Positions 1 through 6,334 of a DNA stretch of 8,886 nucleotides are shown here, one piece after another. This DNA is from Flavobacterium sp. Its GTDB lineage: Bacteria > Bacteroidota > Bacteroidia > Flavobacteriales > Flavobacteriaceae. Location of the stretch: assembly GCA_030152225.1 (NCBI GenBank), contig JASLHL010000096.1:1-8886 (forward strand), read 5' to 3'. The notes below the pieces were generated by a model. That model was given only the letters and a program-made list of their open reading frames with translations, was not told the DNA's origin and ran no database searches. The number at the start of each line of letters is the position of its first letter. Position 1 is the stretch's first letter. Made by a program: the position numbers and the translations under genes.

Positions 1-95
1 TAACAGTTGTTGTAGAAACAATGGCAGGGAAACTATTAATGGAGCGTTCTGCTATTTCTATGGATATGAGCCAAAAACTTCAAGAGAAGAAATAA
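1..95 (+). CDS. 3' end of an unrecognised protein gene (partial)
   Basis: An open reading frame enters from the left edge and stops at TAA (93-95). About 30 codons are visible. The readable C-terminus includes VVVETMAGKLLMERS and ends MSQKLQEKK, a mixed hydrophobic stretch followed by a charged tail. Codon use matches the neighbouring genes and a strong terminator begins about 20 bases after the stop, which supports a real gene end. I do not recognise the family from so short a piece. There is no sign of a membrane segment or metal motif in the visible part. The gene is convergent with gap. Confidence 0.6.
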   Translation, partial: TVVVETMAGKLLMERSAISMDMSQKLQEKK

Positions 96-115
96 GGTAC
101 TAGCAAACTTAAAAT

Positions 116-152
116 AAAAAAAATAGGACTCTTTATGAGTCCTATTTTTTTT
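116..152. terminator. Bidirectional rho-independent terminator
   Basis: A perfect inverted repeat pairs 121-131 (AAATAGGACTC) with 137-147 around the 5-base loop TTTAT. Flanking A and T runs (116-120 and 148-152) extend the stem to 16 bp. Either strand gives a stem followed by a U run, so it can end both the plus-strand gene that stops at 95 and the minus-strand gap transcript. Confidence 0.9.
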
Positions 153-201
153 ATATCCTATTTTTACAATGTGCTTTGTAAGATTTTTCCTTATTAGGAG
201 T

Positions 202-1209
202 TTATTTTTTAAGACGATCTACATACATGATCAGATCAATTAAACGAGAAGAATAGCCAATTTCATTGTCATACCAACCTACTACTTTAACCATACGATC
301 GATGACAGAAGTCAGTTGAGCATCGAATAAGCAAGAGTGCGTATTGCCAATAATATCAACAGAAACGATCGGATCTTCTGTATAGGCTAAAATTCCTTTT
401 AGCTCATTTTCAGCAGCTTCTTTAAAGGCTTGATTAATTTCTTCGATGGTTACTTCGCGTTTTACATAGCAGGTAATATCGGTTAAAGATCCATCAGGTA
501 CAGGAACGCGAATTCCACCACCGCCAATTTTTCCTTCGTATTCTGGGAAAATTTTGGTTAAGGCTTTGGCAGCACCTGTTGTTGTTGGCACAATAGATTG
601 TGCAGCACCACGCGCTCGTCTCAAATCTTTATGGGGTTGATCGTGTAAACTTTGATCCGTCGTGTAGGAGTGAACCGTTGTAATATAGGCTTGTTCCATA
701 CCACATAATTTTTTGATGATCTTCACCATTGGAGCCGCATTGTTTGTTGTACAACTTGCATTGGAAATGATGCGTTCTTCACCTGTTAAAATGTGTTCGT
801 TTACTCCTAATACGATGGTTTTTATTTCATTATCTTCAGGTGGAACCGATAATATAACGCGTTTTGCTCCTTGTTTGAGGTGCTCTTCTAGCAAGGCTGT
901 GGTTTTGCGTTTTCCCGTTGATTCTACAACATAATCCACGTTCAATGTAGCCCAAGGTAGATCCGAAATTTCCTTTGCACAAAAATAGGGGATCTTTTGT
1001 TGGTTGATAATTAAGTGATCAGCATCATAGGTAACCTCGGCTTGTAAGATACCGTGAATGCTGTCGTATTTTACTAAATGTGCCATGGTTTGCACATCAG
1101 CTAAATCATTTATAGCAACAACGTCAATGACAGGGTGGTTGAGCAATAATTTAAAGAGGTTTCGGCCAATGCGTCCGAATCCATTAATCGCAACGTTAAT
1201 TTTTTTCAT
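202..1209 (-). CDS. gap: Type I glyceraldehyde-3-phosphate dehydrogenase
   Basis: This 335-residue protein has the normal length for GAPDH, which converts glyceraldehyde 3-phosphate, phosphate and NAD+ to 1,3-bisphosphoglycerate in cytoplasmic glycolysis and gluconeogenesis. The N-terminal Rossmann fold starts with INGFGRIGRN (8-17). The AINDL stretch (32-36) resembles NAD-preferring enzymes. The active site is SNASCTTN (149-156) with nucleophile Cys153, and His180 lies in TVHSYTTDQ. The sequence HKDLRRARGAAQ (193-204) and the C-terminal GWYDNEIGYSSR (311-322) are family signatures. The usual second cysteine four residues after the nucleophile is replaced by Asn157 (CTTNNAAP instead of CTTNCLAP), so this is a divergent subgroup, perhaps one of two paralogues in the genome. 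That last point is inference. It lies 48 bp downstream of lipA on the same strand; no clear promoter of its own is visible, so co-transcription is possible. Confidence 0.96.
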   Translation of the reverse strand: MKKINVAINGFGRIGRNLFKLLLNHPVIDVVAINDLADVQTMAHLVKYDSIHGILQAEVTYDADHLIINQQKIPYFCAKEISDLPWATLNVDYVVESTGKRKTTALLEEHLKQGAKRVILSVPPEDNEIKTIVLGVNEHILTGEERIISNASCTTNNAAPMVKIIKKLCGMEQAYITTVHSYTTDQSLHDQPHKDLRRARGAAQSIVPTTTGAAKALTKIFPEYEGKIGGGGIRVPVPDGSLTDITCYVKREVTIEEINQAFKEAAENELKGILAYTEDPIVSVDIIGNTHSCLFDAQLTSVIDRMVKVVGWYDNEIGYSSRLIDLIMYVDRLKK

Positions 1210-1223
1210 TGGTTGTAAATGCA

Positions 1224-1247
1224 GATGGTCGCTTAGAGGCGACCATC
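1224..1247. other. Hairpin between lipA and gap
   Basis: GATGGTCGC (1224-1232) is perfectly repeated in inverse at 1239-1247 with a 6-base loop, giving a 9-bp GC-containing stem. It fills much of the 48-bp lipA-gap spacer, ending 14 bases before the gap start codon. Neither strand has a proper U run after the stem, so it does not look like a classic terminator. A partial terminator, an mRNA-stabilising stem or a translation-control element in the gap leader are all possible. Confidence 0.6.
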
Positions 1248-1257
1248 AATATTATAA

Positions 1258-2130
1258 TTATAAAATATGTTTTTGAGCTTTGTATGATGAACGCACAAGT
1301 GCACCACTTTCAACGTGTCTGAAACCTAATTCCAATCCAATTTCTTCGTATTTTTTGAATTGCTCAGGTGTAATGAATTCCTTTACGGGTAAGTGTTTTT
1401 TACTTGGCTGTAAATATTGACCAATTGTAATTACGTCTAATCCAACAGCTCTTAAATCATGCATGGTTTGGATCACTTCTTCTTCTGTTTCGCCTAATCC
1501 AAGCATAATTCCCGACTTGGTGCGTTTTGCGCCATTGTCTTTTAAGTATTTCAGCACCGCTAAACTACGGTCGTATTTGGCTTGAATTCGAACTTCTCGC
1601 GTTAAACGACGAACGGTTTCCATATTGTGTGAAATCACTTCAGGTGCTACTTCTAGAATGCGATCCAATAAGCGTTCTTCTCCTTGAAAATCTGGGATTA
1701 ACGTTTCCATTGTTGTACCAGGACTGATACGACGTACCGCTTTTACTGTTTCTGCCCAAATGATAGAACCCCCATCTTTTAAGTCATCACGATCCACACT
1801 GGTTAGTACAGCATGCTTGATATTCATTAATTTTATTGATCGAGCCACTTTGTCTGGTTCATCCCAGTCTACCGTTTCTGGACGTCCCGTTTTTACTCCA
1901 CAGAAACCGCATGAACGCGTACAGATATTACCTAAAATCATAAACGTAGCTGTTCCTTCTCCCCAACATTCTCCCATATTCGGACAACTACCCGAGGTGC
2001 AGATGGTATGTAACTTGTACTTGTCTACCAACCCTCTTAATTCAGTATATTTTTTACCTGTAGGCAATTTTACACGCAACCATTTTGGTTTGGCCTGTGG
2101 TTGTATATTTTTGTCTAAGATTGTATCCAT
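1258..2130 (-). CDS. lipA: Lipoyl synthase LipA
   Basis: LipA is a radical-SAM enzyme that inserts two sulfur atoms into the octanoyl chain carried on lipoyl domains of 2-oxoacid dehydrogenases and the glycine cleavage H protein. The 290-residue length is typical. The auxiliary [4Fe-4S] cluster motif is [12 protein letters not shown] (Cys44, Cys49, Cys55). The radical-SAM cluster motif is CTRSCGFC (Cys70, Cys74, Cys77). The C-terminal RSSY motif (280-283) carries the serine ligand of the auxiliary cluster. All key residues are present, so it should be active. The start is well fixed: in-frame TGA and TAA codons lie just upstream, and a TATATTTG box lies 20 bp before the ATG. No lipB or lplA lies in the window, so the octanoyl donor system is elsewhere. 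The gene precedes gap on the same strand. Confidence 0.98.
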   Translation of the reverse strand: MDTILDKNIQPQAKPKWLRVKLPTGKKYTELRGLVDKYKLHTICTSGSCPNMGECWGEGTATFMILGNICTRSCGFCGVKTGRPETVDWDEPDKVARSIKLMNIKHAVLTSVDRDDLKDGGSIIWAETVKAVRRISPGTTMETLIPDFQGEERLLDRILEVAPEVISHNMETVRRLTREVRIQAKYDRSLAVLKYLKDNGAKRTKSGIMLGLGETEEEVIQTMHDLRAVGLDVITIGQYLQPSKKHLPVKEFITPEQFKKYEEIGLELGFRHVESGALVRSSYKAQKHIL

Positions 2131-2150
2131 ACTTTCATTTTATCAAAGTA

Positions 2151-2158
2151 CAAATATA
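2151..2158 (-). promoter_or_regulatory. Predicted -7 box of the lipA promoter
   Basis: On the minus strand this reads TATATTTG, an exact match to the Bacteroidota -7 element TAnnTTTG, ending 20 bases before the lipA ATG. No TTG is seen at the expected -33 spacing; that region falls inside the inverted repeat at 2167-2207. The call therefore rests on one box only. Confidence 0.5.
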
Positions 2159-2166
2159 CTGAAATC

Positions 2167-2207
2167 TTCTCTTTTATCTCGGTTTTTTACCGAATTATAA
2201 AAGAGAA
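2167..2207. repeat. Inverted repeat (hairpin) upstream of lipA
   Basis: TTCTCTTTTAT (2167-2177) is perfectly complementary to 2197-2207. Inside it, TCGGT (2179-2183) pairs with ACCGA (2189-2193) around a five-T loop. Small asymmetric bulges separate the two stems. It sits just upstream of the predicted lipA -7 box, where an operator would lie. It has no downstream U run on either strand, so a terminator is unlikely. Confidence 0.6.
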
Positions 2208-2311
2208 CTCAATCGTGCAAGAGCATTGTATTTCTGCTGTGTTTTTGACAGTATTCTTGCGTAAAGTGAAGTGGAATACAGCTGAAATCACCAAATAATA
2301 ATTCGGTAAAA
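2185..2311. repeat. Nested long-range inverted repeats in the lipA/DUF4261 spacer
   Basis: The 14-base sequence ATAATTCGGTAAAA occurs on the plus strand at 2298-2311 and perfectly on the minus strand at 2185-2198. Nested inside, ATTTCTGCTGT (2230-2240) matches the inverse of 2278-2288 at 10 of 11 positions. The arms could be paired operator sites facing the two divergent genes, or the stem of a structured RNA. The left arm also takes part in the local hairpin at 2167-2207, so the two foldings exclude each other. The spacer from 2131 to 2364 holds no credible coding frame. Confidence 0.5.
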
Positions 2312-2316
2312 GTCAC

Positions 2317-2328
2317 GGAATATATTCC
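2317..2328. promoter_or_regulatory. Perfect 12-bp palindrome, candidate operator
   Basis: GGAATATATTCC is a perfect palindrome that ends 8 bp before the predicted -7 box of the DUF4261 gene, occupying the spacer and -33 region. This is a common place for a dimeric repressor or activator site. No specific regulator can be named. Confidence 0.4.
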
Positions 2329-2336
2329 ATATTGTG

Positions 2337-2344
2337 TATTTTTG
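2337..2344 (+). promoter_or_regulatory. Predicted -7 box of the DUF4261 gene
   Basis: TATTTTTG matches TAnnTTTG and lies 20 bases before the ATG at 2365. No clear TTG is found about 19-20 bp upstream; that stretch contains the palindrome at 2317-2328 instead, which might mean activator dependence. One box only, so moderate confidence. Confidence 0.45.
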
Positions 2345-2364
2345 AGTAACTAAAAAAAGCTAGA

Positions 2365-3183
2365 ATGGGATTATTTACTTGGGGCAAAAAAAACAAGCCC
2401 GAAGCTGTAAAAGAAACAGCGATAGAAAGCAATGAACAAGAGGGACCTCTTTTGTTAGCTATGCCCATGTTTGAAAAAGGTGAGAAATACAGTATTGAGA
2501 AAGTATTAGCCTATCTTACACAAACTTGGGGATATGAAATAGAGGGACAGGATTACGATGATACAACCGCTGTGTTAACCACGCAGGGAACGATGTTCGC
2601 TATCGCTTTTATGCCTGCGCCTATTCCTCATGATGATGTTCAGAACAGCGCGCAATATGCATATAATTGGCAAAGTGTAGTAGAGGATATCCAAGATGTA
2701 GATAGTCACGCGATTGTTTCTGTAGTGAGTGGTTCCATGGATATTGTGGAACGTCATCTTTTGTTGTCGCGTATTTTATTCGCTATCATGGCGACTACAC
2801 CGGCTTGTGTAGGCGTGTATCAAGGAAGTCAAACCTTATTGATTCCCCGTGAACAATATTTAGATTATGAGCAAGAATTACAAGAAGGAAAAGTAGTTGT
2901 TCCATTGTGGATCTATATTGGTCTGCGTTCAACAGCAGAAGGAAATAGTATCTATACCTATGGGTTATCTGCATTTGGCAAACAAGAAATTGAGGTAGTG
3001 GATTCGCCTTTAGCTTTAGATGAACTATATGGATTCTTAGTAAATATATGTTCGTATGTAATAGGAAGCGATGTGGTATTTCAACATGGAGAGACCCTAG
3101 GCTATACGGCAGAGCAAAAGATTGCTATTACCTCTTCTAAAGGAGTATTTGTTGAAGGAGAAACCTTGAAGTTAGCGATGTAA
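2365..3183 (+). CDS. DUF4261 domain-containing protein of unknown function
   Basis: The 272-residue product resembles DUF4261 proteins. The C-terminal part (about 180-265) has the pattern I associate with the family: IYTYGLSAFGKQEIEVV (196-212), then a helical stretch, then GETLGYTAEQKIAI (242-255) and a final VEGETLKL (263-270). The N-terminal half has a hydrophobic start of the fold (PLLLAMPMFEKGE, 28-40) and a FMPAPIPHDD segment (82-91). Residues 1-27 are charged and probably disordered. No signal peptide, transmembrane helix or catalytic motif is visible, so it is probably a soluble cytoplasmic protein. The start is secure because an in-frame TAA lies at 2347-2349. The gene stands alone, with its own promoter-like box and a strong terminator, so context gives no function. 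The family assignment is from memory of its conserved pattern, and I do not know its role. Confidence 0.85.
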   Translation: MGLFTWGKKNKPEAVKETAIESNEQEGPLLLAMPMFEKGEKYSIEKVLAYLTQTWGYEIEGQDYDDTTAVLTTQGTMFAIAFMPAPIPHDDVQNSAQYAYNWQSVVEDIQDVDSHAIVSVVSGSMDIVERHLLLSRILFAIMATTPACVGVYQGSQTLLIPREQYLDYEQELQEGKVVVPLWIYIGLRSTAEGNSIYTYGLSAFGKQEIEVVDSPLALDELYGFLVNICSYVIGSDVVFQHGETLGYTAEQKIAITSSKGVFVEGETLKLAM

Positions 3184-3189
3184 GAAACG

Positions 3190-3223
3190 AAACGCTATTT
3201 TTTATTGAGAATAGCGTTTTTTT
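3190..3223 (+). terminator. Rho-independent terminator after the DUF4261 gene
   Basis: AAACGCTATT (3190-3199) pairs perfectly with AATAGCGTTT (3210-3219). The stem is followed by a run of T to 3223. It starts 7 bases after the stop codon. Confidence 0.9.
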
Positions 3224-3430
3224 ATTCCTAGTTGTTTGAATAAAAAAACAGTAAAAGTGTTTTTATATAATTAGCGTTCAAAATGATTTTTTGTTTATTA
3301 GTTCTCAAGAAAAGAAATAAGAAATTAGGTATTGTTATTTTAAACCTTGTTTTGCTTAGGAAAAAGGTATATTTATAACAAAATTAAGATTGTGTTTTAA
3401 ATGAAGAATTTTTAAAAATTAGAAGTTTGC
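3224..3430. other. AT-rich non-coding spacer upstream of nhaA
   Basis: No credible coding frame is seen. A weak hairpin, AAAAACA (3244-3250) with TGTTTTT (3258-3264), could act as a secondary terminator or mean nothing in such AT-rich DNA. I recognise no other structure, riboswitch or operator before the nhaA promoter that begins at 3431. Confidence 0.6.
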
Positions 3431-3461
3431 TTGGATAAAAGGTAGTGAAAAACTATATTTG
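3431..3461 (+). promoter_or_regulatory. nhaA promoter, Bacteroidota type
   Basis: TTG (3431-3433) and TATATTTG (3454-3461) are separated by 20 bp, close to the phylum consensus TTTG-N19-TAnnTTTG. Transcription should begin a few bases after 3461, giving a leader of roughly 25 bases before the ATG at 3492. The TTG that would extend the reading frame to 3459 lies inside the -7 box and so cannot be the start codon of this transcript. Confidence 0.7.
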
Positions 3462-3491
3462 TTATTAAATATTTACACAAACTCAAAAGAA

Positions 3492-4835
3492 ATGGAAGAT
3501 AATTTAAAGTTGACACCAGCAGATAAGTGGATTGTTGCGCCTGTAAATAAATTTATGCAAAAGTCTACATCTGGAGGGATTATATTATTTATTGCTGCCT
3601 TGATAGCTATATTTATGGCGAATTCTGCTTGGGCAGATCAATACACCGCTTTTTGGGAAGAAAATCACATTGCTTTTTCCTTTAATGATTTTTCATTAAA
3701 TCACTCATTAAAACATTGGGTGAATGATGGATTAATGGCTATTTTCTTTTTTGTTGTTGGCTTGGAGTTAAAAAGAGAGTTAACCACAGGTGAGTTGTCT
3801 TCTCCTAAAAAAGCAATGCTACCTATTGTTGCAGCGATAGGCGGTATGGTTGTACCCGCTACTGTCTATGCCATTTTCAATGCAGGAACAGATGCAGCAC
3901 ACGGATGGGGAATTCCTATGGCAACAGATATCGCTTTCGCATTAGGCGTACTCTACTTATTAGGAGATAAAGTACCAACGTCTTTGAAAGTGTTTTTAAC
4001 TGCTTTAGCTATTGCAGACGATTTAGGAGCGGTTATGGTGATCGCTATTTTCTATACCGAACAACTATCACTGGTTAATCTAGGAATTGGTTTAGGCTTT
4101 TTTGGTTTGTTGATTATTAGTAACCTATTGGGAATTCGAAATACGATTTACTATGCGATTATTGGTATTGGTGGAATTTGGTTAGCGTTTATGTTGTCTG
4201 GAGTTCACGCCACAATTGCTGCCGTATTAGCCGCTTTTGCTATTCCGTCAACAGCTAAGATTCACGAACCGTTCTTCCGCAAAAAACTCGATCAGCTTAA
4301 AGCTAGATTTAATAGCATTGACCCAAATGATAAGATTCCAACTTTAACTGGAGAACAAATGGATTGTGTGGGTGAAATTCAAGATTTAGCTAAAAACAGC
4401 TTGCCGCCTGCAATTCGCTTAGAACACAGCATGCACAATTTTGTAGCATTCTTTGTTATGCCTGTTTTTGCTTTGGCAAATGCAGCCATTCCAATTAGTA
4501 TGGGAGGTGGAGAAGGATTAAGTGCAGTAACCTTAGGTGTAGCCTTAGGATTACTAGTTGGAAAAGTGTTGGGCGTATTCGGGTTAACAGCCTTGATTAT
4601 CAAATTTGGTTTAGCTAAAATGCCTACGGGAATGACCTATAAAAACTTGTTTGGCTTGGGATTGCTAGCCTCTATTGGATTTACGATGTCTCTGTTTGTG
4701 ACTGAATTAGCATTCGATATTAAGCTACATCCAGAGTTCCCTGGTCAAGCGAAATTAGGAATTCTAATCGCTTCTGGTTTAGGGGGATTATTAGGATTTA
4801 TTGTTTTGAGTTTGGCTGGAAAATCAAAGAAATAA
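3492..4835 (+). CDS. nhaA: Na+/H+ antiporter NhaA
   Basis: NhaA exports Na+ (or Li+) in exchange for protons across the inner membrane, for sodium and alkaline-pH homeostasis. From the ATG at 3492 the protein has 447 residues, starting MEDNLKLTPADKW. The open frame runs to a TTG at 3459, but that codon lies in the promoter -7 box. Family signatures are DGLMAIFFFVVGLELKREL (residues 79-97), ATDIAFALGVLYLLGD (144-159), and ALAIADDLGAV with the paired aspartates Asp176 and Asp177 that bind the ion. The conserved LEHSMHNFVAFFVMP segment lies after a hydrophilic loop (about residues 255-305). That loop is longer than in Escherichia coli NhaA, as is common in longer NhaA proteins. The rest alternates about a dozen hydrophobic segments. 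The gene is monocistronic, between its own promoter and a strong terminator. Confidence 0.97.
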   Translation: MEDNLKLTPADKWIVAPVNKFMQKSTSGGIILFIAALIAIFMANSAWADQYTAFWEENHIAFSFNDFSLNHSLKHWVNDGLMAIFFFVVGLELKRELTTGELSSPKKAMLPIVAAIGGMVVPATVYAIFNAGTDAAHGWGIPMATDIAFALGVLYLLGDKVPTSLKVFLTALAIADDLGAVMVIAIFYTEQLSLVNLGIGLGFFGLLIISNLLGIRNTIYYAIIGIGGIWLAFMLSGVHATIAAVLAAFAIPSTAKIHEPFFRKKLDQLKARFNSIDPNDKIPTLTGEQMDCVGEIQDLAKNSLPPAIRLEHSMHNFVAFFVMPVFALANAAIPISMGGGEGLSAVTLGVALGLLVGKVLGVFGLTALIIKFGLAKMPTGMTYKNLFGLGLLASIGFTMSLFVTELAFDIKLHPEFPGQAKLGILIASGLGGLLGFIVLSLAGKSKK

Positions 4836-4852
4836 ACAAACATATAAAATAG

Positions 4853-4889
4853 AAAAAGCCGAATATAACGCGTTATATTCGGCTTTTTT
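4853..4889. terminator. Bidirectional terminator between nhaA and the helicase gene
   Basis: Positions 4853-4870 and 4871-4888 form a perfect 36-bp palindrome, starting AAAAAGCCG and ending CGGCTTTTT. In RNA the central bases form the loop. Both strands give a stem followed by a U run, which suits the convergent arrangement. It lies 17 bases after the nhaA stop and 13 bases beyond the helicase stop. Confidence 0.95.
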
Positions 4890-4901
4890 ATTTTGTAACC
4901 T

Positions 4902-6251
4902 TTAGTCTTTCTTTTTCTTTGCCGCTCTTTTGGCATCAACTGCACGGTTTCTTGGCTTTGTTTTTCTTGGTTTTCTCTTTCCAGGACCACCCAAGTTGAC
5001 TTTGGTATTCTTTTCTTTTTTGGCGTGAAAGGCCGCTCCTTTTTCAACTGGCTTTTTCACTTTTACCAATTGTTTGGCCTTTAATTTCGATTTTTCAAAT
5101 TCCATTAATTGGTCAGAAATCTCAACAGTAGCAGGAATCTCCATTAGACGCAATTCTTTTTCCATCAATGACTCTGCTTCGAGTAACATTTCCTCTTCTT
5201 TTGGGTCAACAAATGAAATGGCAATACCCGTTTTATCTGCACGTCCAGTACGTCCTATACGGTGAATGTATTGTTCTGGAGAATCAGTAAACTGTAAATT
5301 GATAACGTGGCTAATATCAGAAATATCCAATCCACGCGCCATGATATCTGTCGTCAATAATCCTCTTAATATATTGGCTTGAAATTCAGCCATAGAACGC
5401 AAACGGAAGTTTTGCGATTTATTCGAGTGAATAACTGTAAATTCTTCAGGAAATGCCTCTTCTAATTGCTCCATCACAATATCGGCTAAACGCTTGCTGT
5501 TGATGAAAATTAATACGCGGTTGAACTCTTCTTTATTTCGCAATAAGTCCATCAGTAAGTTCATCTTCGTGTAGAAGTTGGGAACGTGATACACTTGTTG
5601 ATCAATTTTTTCTAAGGGAGTTCCAGAAGCAGCTAGTGAAACTTCTTCAGGAAAATCAAAAAAGTCTTCCAATACTTCATCTACCTCTTCGGTCATGGTA
5701 GCTGAAAACAAAATATTTTGTTTTTTGTTACGCATCATGGCTAAGATAGAAGTCAGTTGAGTTCTAAAACCTAAATTTAGTATTTCGTCAAATTCGTCAA
5801 TAACTAATTTTTGAAGGTTGTCGAAGCGCAAAACACCATCAAGCGCTAAGTCCATCATACGGCCTGGTGTTCCCACTAAAATATCAACTCCGTCATACAC
5901 GGCTTTGCGTTGGGTATTGATATTGGTTCCCCCATAAACGCCTAAAGAGCGAATGGACATGTACTGTGTTAGTTTATTCACTTCATCAACAACTTGAACA
6001 ACTAACTCACGGGTTGGGACAATAATCACAACGCGCGGTGTATCCACGTGGGCAAATTTCCACTGTTTTAAAATGGGAAGTAAATAAGCATACGTTTTAC
6101 CTGTACCCGTTTGGGCAATTCCCATCACATCTCGTCCAGATAAAATAACCGGAAAAGATTTAGTTTGAATCGGGGTAGGCGTAGTAATTTGAAGCTCATC
6201 TAGGGCTTTTTGTAAAGCTTTCGGTAGATTAAATTGCTCAAAAGTCTGCAT
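4902..6251 (-). CDS. DEAD-box family ATP-dependent RNA helicase
   Basis: This 449-residue protein has the complete superfamily 2 helicase core. It shows the Q motif with PTPIQ (25-29), motif I AQTGTGKT (46-53), PTREL (79-83), TPGR (128-131), motif II DEFD (152-155), motif III SAT (183-185), LIFINSK (247-253), TDIMARGLD (301-309) and motif VI HRIGRTGR (330-337). Motif II reads DEFD instead of DEAD; the catalytic Asp-Glu pair is kept, so ATPase activity is expected. Residues 399-449 form a lysine- and arginine-rich tail without hydrophobic content, likely to bind RNA. Such proteins unwind short RNA duplexes in ribosome assembly, RNA decay or cold adaptation. Which of these applies cannot be told from sequence, so I give no RhlE, DeaD or SrmB name. 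The Q motif lies at the expected distance from the start, so the N-terminus is complete. Confidence 0.96.
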   Translation of the reverse strand: MQTFEQFNLPKALQKALDELQITTPTPIQTKSFPVILSGRDVMGIAQTGTGKTYAYLLPILKQWKFAHVDTPRVVIIVPTRELVVQVVDEVNKLTQYMSIRSLGVYGGTNINTQRKAVYDGVDILVGTPGRMMDLALDGVLRFDNLQKLVIDEFDEILNLGFRTQLTSILAMMRNKKQNILFSATMTEEVDEVLEDFFDFPEEVSLAASGTPLEKIDQQVYHVPNFYTKMNLLMDLLRNKEEFNRVLIFINSKRLADIVMEQLEEAFPEEFTVIHSNKSQNFRLRSMAEFQANILRGLLTTDIMARGLDISDISHVINLQFTDSPEQYIHRIGRTGRADKTGIAISFVDPKEEEMLLEAESLMEKELRLMEIPATVEISDQLMEFEKSKLKAKQLVKVKKPVEKGAAFHAKKEKNTKVNLGGPGKRKPRKTKPRNRAVDAKRAAKKKKD

Positions 6252-6268
6252 AAAATATCTTATTTGTG

Positions 6269-6276
6269 CAAAGATA
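6269..6276 (-). promoter_or_regulatory. Predicted -7 box of the helicase gene
   Basis: On the minus strand this reads TATCTTTG, matching TAnnTTTG and followed by C. It ends 17 bases before the ATG at 6251, implying a very short leader. No clear TTG is seen at -33. If it is used, the helicase gene is transcribed separately from the upstream NlpC/P60 gene; the 83-bp gap between them holds no obvious terminator, so read-through is also possible. Confidence 0.5.
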
Positions 6277-6334
6277 CGCTTTTTTATGCTTGTAGTAAAT
6301 AGCGGAAAATAAAATGGTTTGCTCGTCTTATTTT

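Noticed and set aside
164..181. Small 6-bp hairpin TTACAA...TTGTAA downstream of gap
   Set aside because: Short and AT-rich, and next to a far stronger bidirectional terminator; no independent role is supported.
1760..2200. 146-codon plus-strand frame opposite lipA
   Set aside because: It lies almost wholly antisense to lipA, whose cluster motifs prove the minus-strand reading. Its translation shows no domain and low-complexity composition, and it has no promoter-like box of its own.
2185..2311. The 14-base inverted repeat as the ends of an insertion sequence or MITE
   Set aside because: No target-site duplication is visible at the ends and there is no transposase; without copies elsewhere a mobile element cannot be claimed.
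3244..3264. Weak A/T hairpin upstream of nhaA as a separate terminator or regulatory RNA
   Set aside because: The 7-bp stem has a single C-G pair in very AT-rich DNA and follows a much stronger terminator, so chance is likely.
4745..5047. 100-codon minus-strand frame spanning the nhaA end and helicase end
   Set aside because: It runs through the terminator palindrome and overlaps two well-supported genes in other frames; its sequence is a lysine-rich shadow of the helicase tail.
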